Source: Lacinutrix mariniflava (GTDB taxonomy: Bacteria; Bacteroidota; Bacteroidia; Flavobacteriales; Flavobacteriaceae). From it: 64,000 nt of DNA. Each line of letters starts with the position of its first letter. Positions within the stretch are counted from its first letter, which is position 1. Shown one piece after another: positions 46,834 to 56,295 of the stretch. A model generated the notes under the pieces. The model saw only the letters and a program-made list of their open reading frames with translations, made no database searches and was not told the DNA's origin. The stretch covers positions 351,673 to 415,672 of the forward strand of contig NZ_LIQG01000020.1 in the NCBI RefSeq assembly GCF_001418015.1. The letters run 5' to 3'. Made by a program: the position numbers and the translations under genes.

Positions 46834-46849
46834 TTATAATAATTTCGAA
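46643..46849 (+). repeat. Right attC-like palindromic element (long form)
   Basis: This element of about 207 bp begins TGTGCCTAACACGG and ends CTAAACGTTATAATAATTTCGAA (46827-46849). Internal arms 46656-46673 and 46810-46827 are complementary at 16 of 18 positions (GTATAAAAAACATAGGGC against GCCCTACGTTTCTTATAC). The centre is A/T-rich with secondary pairing and no coding signal. It resembles, from memory, palindromic elements of ~200 bp scattered between genes in many Bacteroidota genomes. Confidence 0.7.
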
Positions 46850-46910
46850 ACCACTCAAAAAACAATCAAAAAATCATCCCTTTTATTTATAAAATTTTAC
46901 ATAAAATATA

Positions 46911-47588
46911 ATGAGAATAGACATTATTACCGTTCTACCAGAATTACTTAAAAGCCCGTTTGATGCTTCAATATTAAAACGCGCAATAGATGCTAATTTA
47001 GTTTCGGTACACTTTCACAATTTAAGAGATTACACAACAGATAATTACAAATCCATAGACGACACACAATGTGGTGGTGGCGCTGGAATGGTAATGACGT
47101 GTGAACCTATAGACAAATGTATTTCGGCCTTAAAAGCAGAACGCGATTACGACGAGGTTATCTACATGACTCCAGATGGCAACACACTAAACCAAGGTAT
47201 TGCCAACCATTTATCTTTAAAAGAAAATATAATAATTCTTTGCGGTCACTATAAAGGTGTAGACCAACGCGTTCGCGATATGTTTGTAACCAAAGAAATT
47301 TCTATTGGAGATTACGTTTTATCTGGTGGAGAATTAGGTGCAGCTGTGTTATGCGATGCTATAATTAGATTAATTCCTGGTGTTTTAGGCAATGAAACCT
47401 CTGCACTTACAGATAGTTTTCAAGATAATTTATTAGCACCACCAATTTACACAAAACCTAGAAACTATAAAGGTTACAAGGTTCCAGACATACTATTTAG
47501 CGGCCACAAAGCAAACATTGAAAAGTGGAGAGAAGATCAAGCTTATAAAAGAACCCAAGAACGCAGACCAGATTTATTAGAAGATTAA
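46911..47588 (+). CDS. trmD: tRNA (guanine-N1)-methyltransferase
   Basis: This 225-residue SPOUT enzyme methylates G37 of tRNAs. Motifs: [24 protein letters not shown] at the start, [18 protein letters not shown], and the knot region [36 protein letters not shown]. Typical C-terminus [19 protein letters not shown]. rplS, its usual partner, lies 949 bp downstream with two small genes between them. Confidence 0.96.
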   Translation: MRIDIITVLPELLKSPFDASILKRAIDANLVSVHFHNLRDYTTDNYKSIDDTQCGGGAGMVMTCEPIDKCISALKAERDYDEVIYMTPDGNTLNQGIANHLSLKENIIILCGHYKGVDQRVRDMFVTKEISIGDYVLSGGELGAAVLCDAIIRLIPGVLGNETSALTDSFQDNLLAPPIYTKPRNYKGYKVPDILFSGHKANIEKWREDQAYKRTQERRPDLLED

Positions 47589-47607
47589 ATTAACCAACAC
47601 GGAAACT

Positions 47608-47916
47608 ATGGACAACTTTGGTACACATATAATGATTACCCAAGCATTTTATTTTATTATTCATTCAATAATACTTGTGGCTTGCATTATAATAGCTAAC
47701 AAATATAAATCTATTGGTGGATTACTATTAGTAATAAGTGCTGCTTTCACCTTATTTATAGCTATTATACGCATCTTTATTAGTAATGGTATAGTCTCTT
47801 TCGACTACTCCATGATTAATGCACAAACAATACTCATGTATTTTAATGTCTTTTCTTATTTAATGTTTAGTATAGGCTTATTACTTTTTGTTATTAACGA
47901 TTTGAAAGAAAAGTAA
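47608..47916 (+). CDS. Small four-helix membrane protein
   Basis: This 102-residue protein has four hydrophobic segments (YFIIHSIILVACIIIANKY; GGLLLVISAAFTLFIAIIRIFI; ILMYFNVFSYLMFSIGLLLFVI). The family is not recognised. It starts 19 bp after trmD and ends 2 bp before the GyrI-like gene, so it is probably co-transcribed with both. Confidence 0.6.
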   Translation: MDNFGTHIMITQAFYFIIHSIILVACIIIANKYKSIGGLLLVISAAFTLFIAIIRIFISNGIVSFDYSMINAQTILMYFNVFSYLMFSIGLLLFVINDLKEK

Positions 47917-47918
47917 TA

Positions 47919-48404
47919 ATGTTTAAAGATCCAGAAATAGAAACACTCAAAAACAAAAAATTGGTTGGTCAATCTATTGAAATGTCTTTGGTAGATAATA
48001 AAACCTTTGAATTGTTTTCAGGTTTCATGCCACAACAAAAGCATATTCAAAATATTGTTTCTTCAGATATATACGAAGTATTAATTTACGATAGTAACTA
48101 TCTTCAAAATTTTAACCCAACAAATACCTTTACAAAATGGGCAACCGTTGAAGTAAAAAATTATGATTCTATTCCAGAAGGTATGCAGACTCTAAACCTA
48201 GAAACTGGTTTGTACGCCGTCTTTAATTATAAAGGTTTACCAAAAGACTTTGGTGTTTTAATGTCCTATATATATGCAGACTGGTTACCAAAATCTAAAT
48301 ACCAATTAAGCCAAAGACCACATTTTAATCTTTTAGGAGAAAAAGCAAAACGTAACCATCCAGATTCTGAAGAAACAGTTTGGATACCTATAGAATTGAA
48401 ATAA
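47919..48404 (+). CDS. GyrI-like / AraC effector-binding domain protein
   Basis: This 161-residue stand-alone small-molecule-binding domain has the pattern LVGQSIEMSLVDNKTFELFSGFMP, then WATVEVKNYDSIPEGMQTLNLETGLYAVFNYKGLPKDFGVLMSYIYADWLPKSKYQLSQRPHFNLL and a closing EETVWIPIE. GyrI-like domains bind drugs or act as gyrase inhibitors in some bacteria. There is no DNA-binding domain. A role in drug binding is possible but not shown. Confidence 0.75.
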   Translation: MFKDPEIETLKNKKLVGQSIEMSLVDNKTFELFSGFMPQQKHIQNIVSSDIYEVLIYDSNYLQNFNPTNTFTKWATVEVKNYDSIPEGMQTLNLETGLYAVFNYKGLPKDFGVLMSYIYADWLPKSKYQLSQRPHFNLLGEKAKRNHPDSEETVWIPIELK

Positions 48405-48434
48405 ATTAAGAGTATTAAAAATATTAAATAAACT

Positions 48435-48465
48435 ATTGCAGATAAGTAATTAATACTTATTTTTG
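48435..48465 (+). promoter_or_regulatory. Promoter of rplS (TTG-N19-TAnnTTTG)
   Basis: TATTTTTG at 48458-48465 matches the -7 consensus exactly, with TTG at 48436-48438 giving a 19-nt spacer, the preferred spacing for the Bacteroidota housekeeping sigma factor. This is the cleanest promoter seen in the window. Confidence 0.65.
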
Positions 48466-48537
48466 CAGCCAATTTCGGGTTAACCTCTGGCGATATACGT
48501 GAATGTTGTTCTGGATTAATAATAAAAAACAATAAAG
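48466..48537 (+). promoter_or_regulatory. 5' leader of rplS, possible L19 autoregulatory RNA
   Basis: The ~70-nt untranslated leader contains a hairpin with GCCA (48467-48470) pairing to TGGC around the palindrome GGTTAACC, followed by TCTGG words before the start codon. Ribosomal protein leaders for L19 have been proposed in Flavobacteria, and a ribosomal protein gene with such a leader is a natural case of feedback control. Identity with that family was not tested. Confidence 0.45.
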
Positions 48538-48891
48538 ATGGAATCTTTAATTAAATTTGTACAAGACGAGTTTGTACCAAAAAAGGACTTTGCAGAATTT
48601 TCAGCTGGTGATACAATTACTGTATACTACGAAATTCGTGAAGGTGAAAAAAGTAGAACACAGTTTTTTAGAGGTGTTGTATTACAAAGAAGAGGAACTG
48701 GTTTAACAGAGACTTTTACAATTAGAAAAATGTCTGGAACAATTGGTGTAGAGCGTATCTTCCCAGTTAATTTACCTGCATTACAGAAAGTTGAAGTAAA
48801 CAAAAGAGGTAAAGTTCGTAGAGCTAGAATCTTTTACTTTAGAGGTCTTACTGGTAAGAAAGCTAGAATTAAAGAAGCGAGAAGAAAATAA
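48538..48891 (+). CDS. rplS: 50S ribosomal protein L19
   Basis: This 117-residue protein at the 30S-50S interface has FSAGDTITVYYEIREGEKSRTQFFRGVVLQRRGTG, FTIRKMSGTIGVERIFPVNLPALQKVEV and the C-terminal RARIFYFRGLTGKKARIKE, all family hallmarks. Length is normal. It has its own promoter, leader and terminator even though trmD lies just upstream. Confidence 0.97.
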   Translation: MESLIKFVQDEFVPKKDFAEFSAGDTITVYYEIREGEKSRTQFFRGVVLQRRGTGLTETFTIRKMSGTIGVERIFPVNLPALQKVEVNKRGKVRRARIFYFRGLTGKKARIKEARRK

Positions 48892-48913
48892 TCTCCTCCT
48901 TATAAATAGTATT

Positions 48914-48946
48914 AAAAAGCCTAACTCAATTGAGTTAGCTTTTTTG
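48914..48946 (+). terminator. Terminator of rplS
   Basis: Stem aaaaagc-taactcaa / ttgagtta-gcttttt with one bulged C, followed by TTTT. It lies 23 bp after the stop. Confidence 0.85.
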
Positions 48947-49239
48947 GTTATTAACATTTGTTAATAACACAAGTTCATAACTAGTTGATAAGTAGTGTAT
49001 TAAAAACACTTGTTTTATTGAAGTTATATTGTACTTTAGTAAAACAATTAATAACAACCTTCTGTTGGTTACTGCTTAAAAACAGTATTTATATTTAATT
49101 GATTTTAAAACTTTGTTATGAAAATAACTAATGAGTTTTAAAATAAATACTTAGAAGTTAATTTTTTAAGTATTAATTGTTTTTTGAGGTTTTTAAAATA
49201 CCATATGTAGATATGACAATTAAAAAACCATGAGATTTT

Positions 49240-49458
49240 GAAATTTACAGCATGCCTTGGTAGATTGTGAAACTAAAAATTGAAAGTTTCGAATAAGTAG
49301 TAGAGAACGAAAGTGAATACGAAAAGAAGAAACAAGACTTTAAAATAAATGCAACGTTTAAACGTAGTACACAGGTTAAAGTTTCAAGAAAAGCAATTAC
49401 AGATGCAAACGGTGTAACAGGTCAATACATTTTGAAAGTTACCCAAATGTATCATTGA
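49240..49458 (+). pseudogene. Decayed gene fragment with internal stops
   Basis: The 854-bp gap after rplS has no intact gene. One frame reads FEIYSMPW-stop-IVKLKIESFE-stop-VVENESEYEKKKQDF, then KINATFKRSTQVKVSRKAITDANGVTGQYILKVTQMYH and a final stop at 49456-49458. The in-frame TAG and TAA (49294-49296) in otherwise protein-like sequence, plus the 53 clean codons at the end, suggest the tail of a dead gene. The family is not recognised. Upstream (48950-49240) is A/T-rich with nothing convincing. Confidence 0.4.
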
Positions 49459-49546
49459 TTTAACAGATTTTGAATCGAAAAAATGTAAAACCCCGGTTTT
49501 GGATTACGTTAGTGAAAGCTAAATAGATCAGTTGATGTTATCTCGA

Positions 49547-49591
49547 AAAAGCCATAATTCTAATAGTTAAATCTATTGTGTTATGGCTTTT
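49547..49591 (+). terminator. Terminator-like hairpin after the decayed fragment
   Basis: Arms aaaagccataa (49547-49557) and ttatggctttt (49581-49591) are perfectly complementary, with a smaller inner stem (aatag/ctatt) and TGTTTTT after. It supports a former transcript ending here. The following 150 bp to the next gene hold nothing recognisable. Confidence 0.6.
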
Positions 49592-49745
49592 GTTTTTAAT
49601 GAGACTCATTTCCTACTCGTTTTCAAAGAAAATGAATAGAAAATGTCTAGTCGAATTAATGCCAACGCAGGTTGGTATCTTTGTCTCTTTTATACTATGT
49701 GGTAATTTCGGCAAGATTAATGATGCTTATCTCTAAAGCACTGTA

Positions 49746-50246
49746 TTGAAACACAACTTACTTATTTTATTTATGATATTGCTTAACTTTCATTCTTATG
49801 CACAAGAGAATGATTCCATAAATATTTTATTTAATTCTAAATGGAAAATTTCTGAATTTAGCTTGCATCCAAAACTAAATGAATTAAAATTAGTTAGAAA
49901 AAACCGCAAAGAAAACAGTATTATATTTAAAAAACTTCAAGATAGTTTAACTAACAATGATGATTTAGGTTCCAAAATAAACGCACGCTTACGTAAATTC
50001 AAATTTGATTATGGTGAATCTTTAGTCTTCGATTCTATAAGTAATGTAAAATATCAATTAAGAACTTCTTGTCCTGTTGGAAATACATATTTTGAAATCA
50101 ATAACTTTAAATTACATCAAAACAAAGTGGTTATTCATTTTAATAAAAGGTCTTGGAAAAAGCCAAAATCGGAAGAGATATATTGGTATATTTATGATAT
50201 TGTTAAATGGAATGAAAATGAAATAGTTCTAACAAAACAGAAATAA
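49746..50246 (+). CDS. Secreted protein of unknown function
   Basis: This 166-residue protein starts at TTG 49746 (MKHNLLILFMILLNFHSYAQ), a clean signal peptide ending in the flavobacterial A-Q cut. The mature part is lipocalin-like in feel (WKISEFSLHPKL, FDYGESLVFDSISNVKYQLRTSCPVGNTYFEINNFKLHQNKVVIHF, YDIVKWNENEIVLTKQ), a pattern seen in small secreted beta-barrel proteins, but no family was identified. The pentapeptide gene begins 3 bp later. Confidence 0.6.
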   Translation: MKHNLLILFMILLNFHSYAQENDSINILFNSKWKISEFSLHPKLNELKLVRKNRKENSIIFKKLQDSLTNNDDLGSKINARLRKFKFDYGESLVFDSISNVKYQLRTSCPVGNTYFEINNFKLHQNKVVIHFNKRSWKKPKSEEIYWYIYDIVKWNENEIVLTKQK

Positions 50247-50249
50247 ATA

Positions 50250-50822
50250 ATGTACTTACCTTTTATAGCAGATAAAACCTTCAACTCAATAGATTATACA
50301 ACCAATAACCTACCAAAAGCAGAATACGACAATTGCACATTTAAAAACTGTGATTTTAGCAATACATATCTATCTGGATTCTCATTTTTAGAATGCGAAT
50401 TTATTAGTTGTAATTTTAGTTCTGTTAAACTTGGAGAAACGTCATTTAAGGAGGTAAATTTTAATGATTGCAAACTAGTAGGCTCACCTTTTAATGAATG
50501 TGATTCCTTTTTATTAGCAATGACATTTAAAAATTGTCAACTCAATTTAGCTTCCTTTTATAATTTAAAACTAAACAACACGCTTTTTGAAAAATGTAAA
50601 TTCGAAAAGACCGACTTTTCAAATACCAATTTAAAACAATCTACTTTTAATAATTGCGATTTAAACTTAGCTATTTTTGAGAACACGAATTTAGAGAACG
50701 TAAATTTTTTAACCGCCTACAACTACTCTATCTCTCCTTCTAAAAATAAAGTAAAAGGTGCTCTATTTTCTAAAAATGAAATTTTTGGGTTATTAAAAGA
50801 CTATAATATTATAATTGAATAA
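50250..50822 (+). CDS. Pentapeptide repeat protein
   Basis: This 190-residue protein is built of A(D/N)LXX-type repeats: YDNCTFKNCDFSNTYLSGF, FLECEFISCNFSSVKLGETSFKEVNFNDCKL, LFEKCKFEKTDFSNTNLKQSTFNNCDLNLAIFENTNL. These fold into a right-handed four-sided helix. Some relatives (Qnr, MfpA) mimic DNA and protect gyrase from quinolones; the spacing resembles Qnr/YjbI-type proteins, but protection cannot be concluded. There is no signal peptide, so it is cytosolic, unlike its co-transcribed secreted neighbour. Confidence 0.85.
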   Translation: MYLPFIADKTFNSIDYTTNNLPKAEYDNCTFKNCDFSNTYLSGFSFLECEFISCNFSSVKLGETSFKEVNFNDCKLVGSPFNECDSFLLAMTFKNCQLNLASFYNLKLNNTLFEKCKFEKTDFSNTNLKQSTFNNCDLNLAIFENTNLENVNFLTAYNYSISPSKNKVKGALFSKNEIFGLLKDYNIIIE

Positions 50823-50967
50823 TTTATAAGCCTTAAAATTATCAATTTAATAAAATAAAAGCACGAGAACTATTGTCTCTAAAAAACCTTTAAAGTCGTA
50901 GACTTCTCGCTTTAAAATGGTGTTGAAATTTTGTATATTCGTAAACCGAAATTTTTTCGGAATTTAA

Positions 50968-53208
<2,241 letters not shown>

Positions 53209-53234
53209 TATAAAACTAGATCTTATTTAAATAA

Positions 53235-53265
53235 AAAAAGCACCCATTTGGGTGCTTTTTCTTTT
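53235..53265 (+). terminator. Terminator of icd
   Basis: An 11-bp perfect stem (aaaaagcaccc / gggtgcttttt) with a 4-nt ATTT loop and a T tract, 27 bp after the stop. Confidence 0.92.
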
Positions 53266-53327
53266 TGGTTTAGTTCAATATAATTAATTATATCGACTTG
53301 ATTAATAGCGGGTCACTAAACCAAAAA
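53262..53327. repeat. 13-bp inverted repeat beyond the icd terminator
   Basis: TTTTTGGTTTAGT at 53262-53274 and ACTAAACCAAAAA at 53315-53327 are perfect complements, 40 bp apart. They could form a second hairpin for convergent transcripts or be the ends of a small deleted element. The 165 bp to the small cysteine-rich gene hold nothing else. Confidence 0.6.
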
Positions 53328-53375
53328 TGGTGTTATTTAATTTGTATATATTTTAAGTGTTAGCTGGTGTCCTAT

Positions 53376-53546
53376 TTACGATTCTAATAAATCACACCGC
53401 AAATCTTCCTCAGAAATCAATTCCCAACCATGAAACACAACTTCATTGTTATCCTCAATAGCAGTGCATGTTGCACTTGTATTTAATTGAGAATTTAATG
53501 TGTCGTTTTTATAGATTCGACATTTCCGACATTTATAGGTAGCCAT
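53376..53546 (-). CDS. Small cysteine-rich protein, possible zinc ribbon
   Basis: This 56-residue protein, MATYKCRKCRIYKNDTLNS..., has CRKC near the start, a third cysteine at 27 and a fourth at 51 (EEDLRCDLLES). The CxxC plus later cysteines suggests a tiny metal-binding protein. Codon use and composition are natural, and there is a poly-A-rich region upstream (minus strand) with no clear promoter. It is too short to be found by length alone. The family is not recognised. The rest of the 53209-53737 gap is otherwise empty. Confidence 0.5.
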   Translation of the reverse strand: MATYKCRKCRIYKNDTLNSQLNTSATCTAIEDNNEVVFHGWELISEEDLRCDLLES

Positions 53547-53737
53547 GAGCTTTTTTCTATGTTAATTTTTAATAGCAATATCAAATCTATTTTTTAAACA
53601 GACAAAACCTGTCTATTTAAAATAAATTCATTTTTATTCTACTATAAGAGAAGAGACCATTCTTAAATATTAATAACTATAAACAATGAGAATTTTGAAT
53701 AATTATTTTTAACACGCAGAGAGTGAATACAGTATTT

Positions 53738-54724
53738 TTAAATATCCTTATAATAATCCACCATCAAGCCTAAATGATGCTTTACTTCGTTTTTAACATG
53801 AAGTGGACTTACAACTTTTACCCAAAGGTTATATTTTAAAATCTCCATTAAAAACTCGTAATTAGGCTCTAAACATACTTTAATTTCTCCCCAAATATCT
53901 GGATTCGAATAATCTAAAGCATGTGTATCTACTTCTTTAGGAATAGCTACAATTTCTTGAGAGTGATGTAAATAATTTGTCTCTAGATACTTAAAATGAT
54001 GATTAGCAACTTTAATATGTATCCATTCTGCTGGCATTCCTGTTTTTAAAATACCAATAGTATTTTTATAATAGTCGTCCGGATTAAAAGCTATAGGCTG
54101 TTTGACTTTCTGCTTACTAATTTGCAAATTTTTAATACGATCATCCAAGCAAAAAGCATACACACCAAATTGTTTATTATGTGCTATTAAATACCAAGCC
54201 TTATTAATTTCTTTAATATGTAAAGGTTGAAAAAAACCATTTATAATTTGAAAACCATTATCGTCGTACCAACCTTGATAAGTAATATCTATTCTGAGCT
54301 TATGTTCTATAGCGTGTATTAAAGGTACTAAATCTACTCGCGAACTTAAAGAACTTCGTGTTGTAGTAACATGTGCTTTCCATGAGTGCGCATGATGATG
54401 TAAAAGATAGAGTTCGGTTTTTTGATACACTTCTTGTAAAGCATCATTTACCTCATAACCCTCTAAATAATATCCGTAATTACGTTTGTGTAAAATAATA
54501 GTTTGATAATAAGATTTTATTTTATCAAGATCACGCTTAATCGTTTTTTGAGAAAACTGATTTAATTTATCGTAAAGTGGATCGTCTATATTATTTATAC
54601 GCAATTGATCGAGCGCATTTTGCAAATCTGATAGCGGTACAAAACCATTCTTCTCCACACCGTACACTTTAGGGTTTGAAATAATACGTATAATATAATA
54701 GCGACGAAGAAACTCTGGAGTCAT
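53738..54724 (-). CDS. WYL-domain transcriptional regulator
   Basis: This 328-residue regulator has an N-terminal winged-helix region (about 1-75, FLRRYYIIRIIS...DLQNALDQLRI...FSQKTIKRDLDKIKSYY) and a WYL domain (about 135-210): HKLRIDITYQGWYDDNGF, FFQPLHIKEINKAWYLIAHN and YAFCLDDRIKNLQI. A WCX-like C-terminus follows (PAEWIHIKV...HSQEIVAIPKE). WYL regulators often sense nucleic acid or ligands and control defence or DNA repair. It diverges from the flippase gene. Confidence 0.88.
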   Translation of the reverse strand: MTPEFLRRYYIIRIISNPKVYGVEKNGFVPLSDLQNALDQLRINNIDDPLYDKLNQFSQKTIKRDLDKIKSYYQTIILHKRNYGYYLEGYEVNDALQEVYQKTELYLLHHHAHSWKAHVTTTRSSLSSRVDLVPLIHAIEHKLRIDITYQGWYDDNGFQIINGFFQPLHIKEINKAWYLIAHNKQFGVYAFCLDDRIKNLQISKQKVKQPIAFNPDDYYKNTIGILKTGMPAEWIHIKVANHHFKYLETNYLHHSQEIVAIPKEVDTHALDYSNPDIWGEIKVCLEPNYEFLMEILKYNLWVKVVSPLHVKNEVKHHLGLMVDYYKDI

Positions 54725-54788
54725 AGTACTGTTTGTAAAAACGAATGTAATAATAATCCTTCAAACAGTTAAAAGGAATCTGTTTTTA

Positions 54789-54796
54789 TATATTTG
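54789..54796 (+). promoter_or_regulatory. Candidate -7 box of the flippase gene
   Basis: TATATTTG is a perfect TAnnTTTG match 17 nt before the ATG at 54814, giving a very short leader. A clear -33 TTTG was not seen. Confidence 0.45.
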
Positions 54797-54813
54797 AAAA
54801 CCAAATACACTTT

Positions 54814-56079
54814 ATGACATCGGTTTTTAGTAAAAAAGATTTTATCGCAACCAAGTGGTTTACTCTAGAAAAAATAATTCAGCTTATTACTGGTGTTTTT
54901 ATTGTTCCTAAAATATTTAATACTCTAGGAACTATAGATATAGGGAAGCTAAAATTTGTTGAGTCTATTATAGGTTTGTTAACACCTTTATTTTTCTTGG
55001 GTTTATCTGCTATTTGTATTAGAGAAATTGTGTTTAACCCAAAACGTAGTCCGTTAATTTTGGCTACCGCTTTTTATCTAAGATTAGTAAGTTGGTTTGT
55101 TATTTTTGTAGGAATACTAATGTATTTCAGTCTCACCGATAGCAGTCCTTTAACTGGTTTATATCTTATTATTGCTTCTAGTTATTTTTTTAAAGTCACT
55201 GATGTTTTTGAGTATTACTTATTAGCTAAAAAATGGACCAAATATATTTTTATTAGCAAAATAACAAGCTTAATTATTATAGTGTCTTTACAATACTATG
55301 GTGTTACAGAACAGTTTGATGTCTATTATTTTGCAAAACTTATTATCTTAGATTTTTTAATTCAAGGTTTAATTTATTTTATAATTTTAAAACATAAAAA
55401 GCAGTTTTCATTTAAACTGTGGTCGTTTTCTTGGCCTTTAGCAAAATCCTTATTAAAGATGTCGTTTCCTTTAATAATTTCTAACGGCTTAATTATGTTT
55501 TATATTACCATTGACGAAATGTTTTTAAAACATTTTCATGGCGATCATGCAAACGGAATTTTTGCTACAGTTCAGTTCTTAGTTATTGGTTTGAGTTGGA
55601 ATATTGGCTTTTCTATTATTAATGCTTTATATCCATCTTTAGCAGAATCTTTTCAAGAGAATAAAATACGTTATCAAAATAAGATAAGACAGTTAATAAT
55701 AATCATGTTTACCTTGGGTTTATTAATTGGTGTGTTATATACTTTCTTTGGAAATAGTATTTTAGATACATATTTCACAACATCGTACGCCGAAGCAAAA
55801 ACGCCCTTATTAATTTTCTGTTGGGCTCCACTTTTTGTTTTTCTTGGCATGATTTACGAAAAGCACTTAATTAATACAGGTCATTTACAAAAGAACGTGT
55901 ATAGATTTGTAATTGGTTGCATTACAAACGTTATTTTATGTTATATTTTAATTCCTATTTGGTACGTAAATGGCGCTGCAGTAGCTGTTTTAGCAAGTCA
56001 TTTTATTACTAATATTCTTTTTGTGCTATTCTATAAGTCTAACAGAAAACAAATTCTAAAACTAATCGTTACTAAATAG
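54814..56079 (+). CDS. Polysaccharide/O-antigen flippase-like membrane protein (MVF/MATE superfamily)
   Basis: This 421-residue protein has 12 predicted membrane helices. The plan KWFTLEKIIQLITGVFIVPKIFNTLGTIDIGKLKFVESIIGLLTPLFFLGLSAICIREI, and later FPLIISNGLIMFYITIDEMFLKHFHGDHANGIFATVQFLV, matches Wzx-like repeat unit flippases. No glycan genes surround it, so the substrate is unknown. It is transcribed away from the WYL regulator, which could control it. Confidence 0.82.
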   Translation: MTSVFSKKDFIATKWFTLEKIIQLITGVFIVPKIFNTLGTIDIGKLKFVESIIGLLTPLFFLGLSAICIREIVFNPKRSPLILATAFYLRLVSWFVIFVGILMYFSLTDSSPLTGLYLIIASSYFFKVTDVFEYYLLAKKWTKYIFISKITSLIIIVSLQYYGVTEQFDVYYFAKLIILDFLIQGLIYFIILKHKKQFSFKLWSFSWPLAKSLLKMSFPLIISNGLIMFYITIDEMFLKHFHGDHANGIFATVQFLVIGLSWNIGFSIINALYPSLAESFQENKIRYQNKIRQLIIIMFTLGLLIGVLYTFFGNSILDTYFTTSYAEAKTPLLIFCWAPLFVFLGMIYEKHLINTGHLQKNVYRFVIGCITNVILCYILIPIWYVNGAAVAVLASHFITNILFVLFYKSNRKQILKLIVTK

Positions 56080-56091
56080 TAATGTCCTTTA

Positions 56092-56118
56092 AAAAGCTTC
56101 TTTTATTTTGAAGCTTTT
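56092..56118 (+). terminator. Terminator of the flippase gene
   Basis: A 9-bp perfect stem (aaaagcttc / gaagctttt) with a 9-nt loop, 12 bp after the stop. It abuts the dispersed repeat starting at 56121. Confidence 0.75.
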
Positions 56119-56120
56119 AA

Positions 56121-56226
56121 GCGTTAGTGGTAGAAACGGCATCCTTTTTTTTGTTGCATTTATGCAAAAAAAAGATATAGTGGATGGCACGACGAAAACA
56201 TGTTTTTACATGTTTTGGTAACGTCC
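56121..56226 (-). repeat. Dispersed palindromic repeat, copy 1 (inverted)
   Basis: From GCGTTAGTGG to GGTAACGTCC. Read on the minus strand it matches the 59499-59664 copy over both ends: GGACGTTACCAAAACATG, a stem-loop, CGTCGTGCCATCC, CTATATCTTTT and AAGGATGCCG with CACTAACGC. The ends GCGTTA and TAACGT form an inverted pair. It lies in the 216-bp gap before the TonB receptor gene. I recall very similar elements in many Flavobacterium-like genomes. Confidence 0.75.
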
Positions 56227-56295
56227 AAATATATGTTAAACCATTCCTGAAAAAATTAAGTTTTTATTAAATTTACCTAAATCAAATTGCTATAA

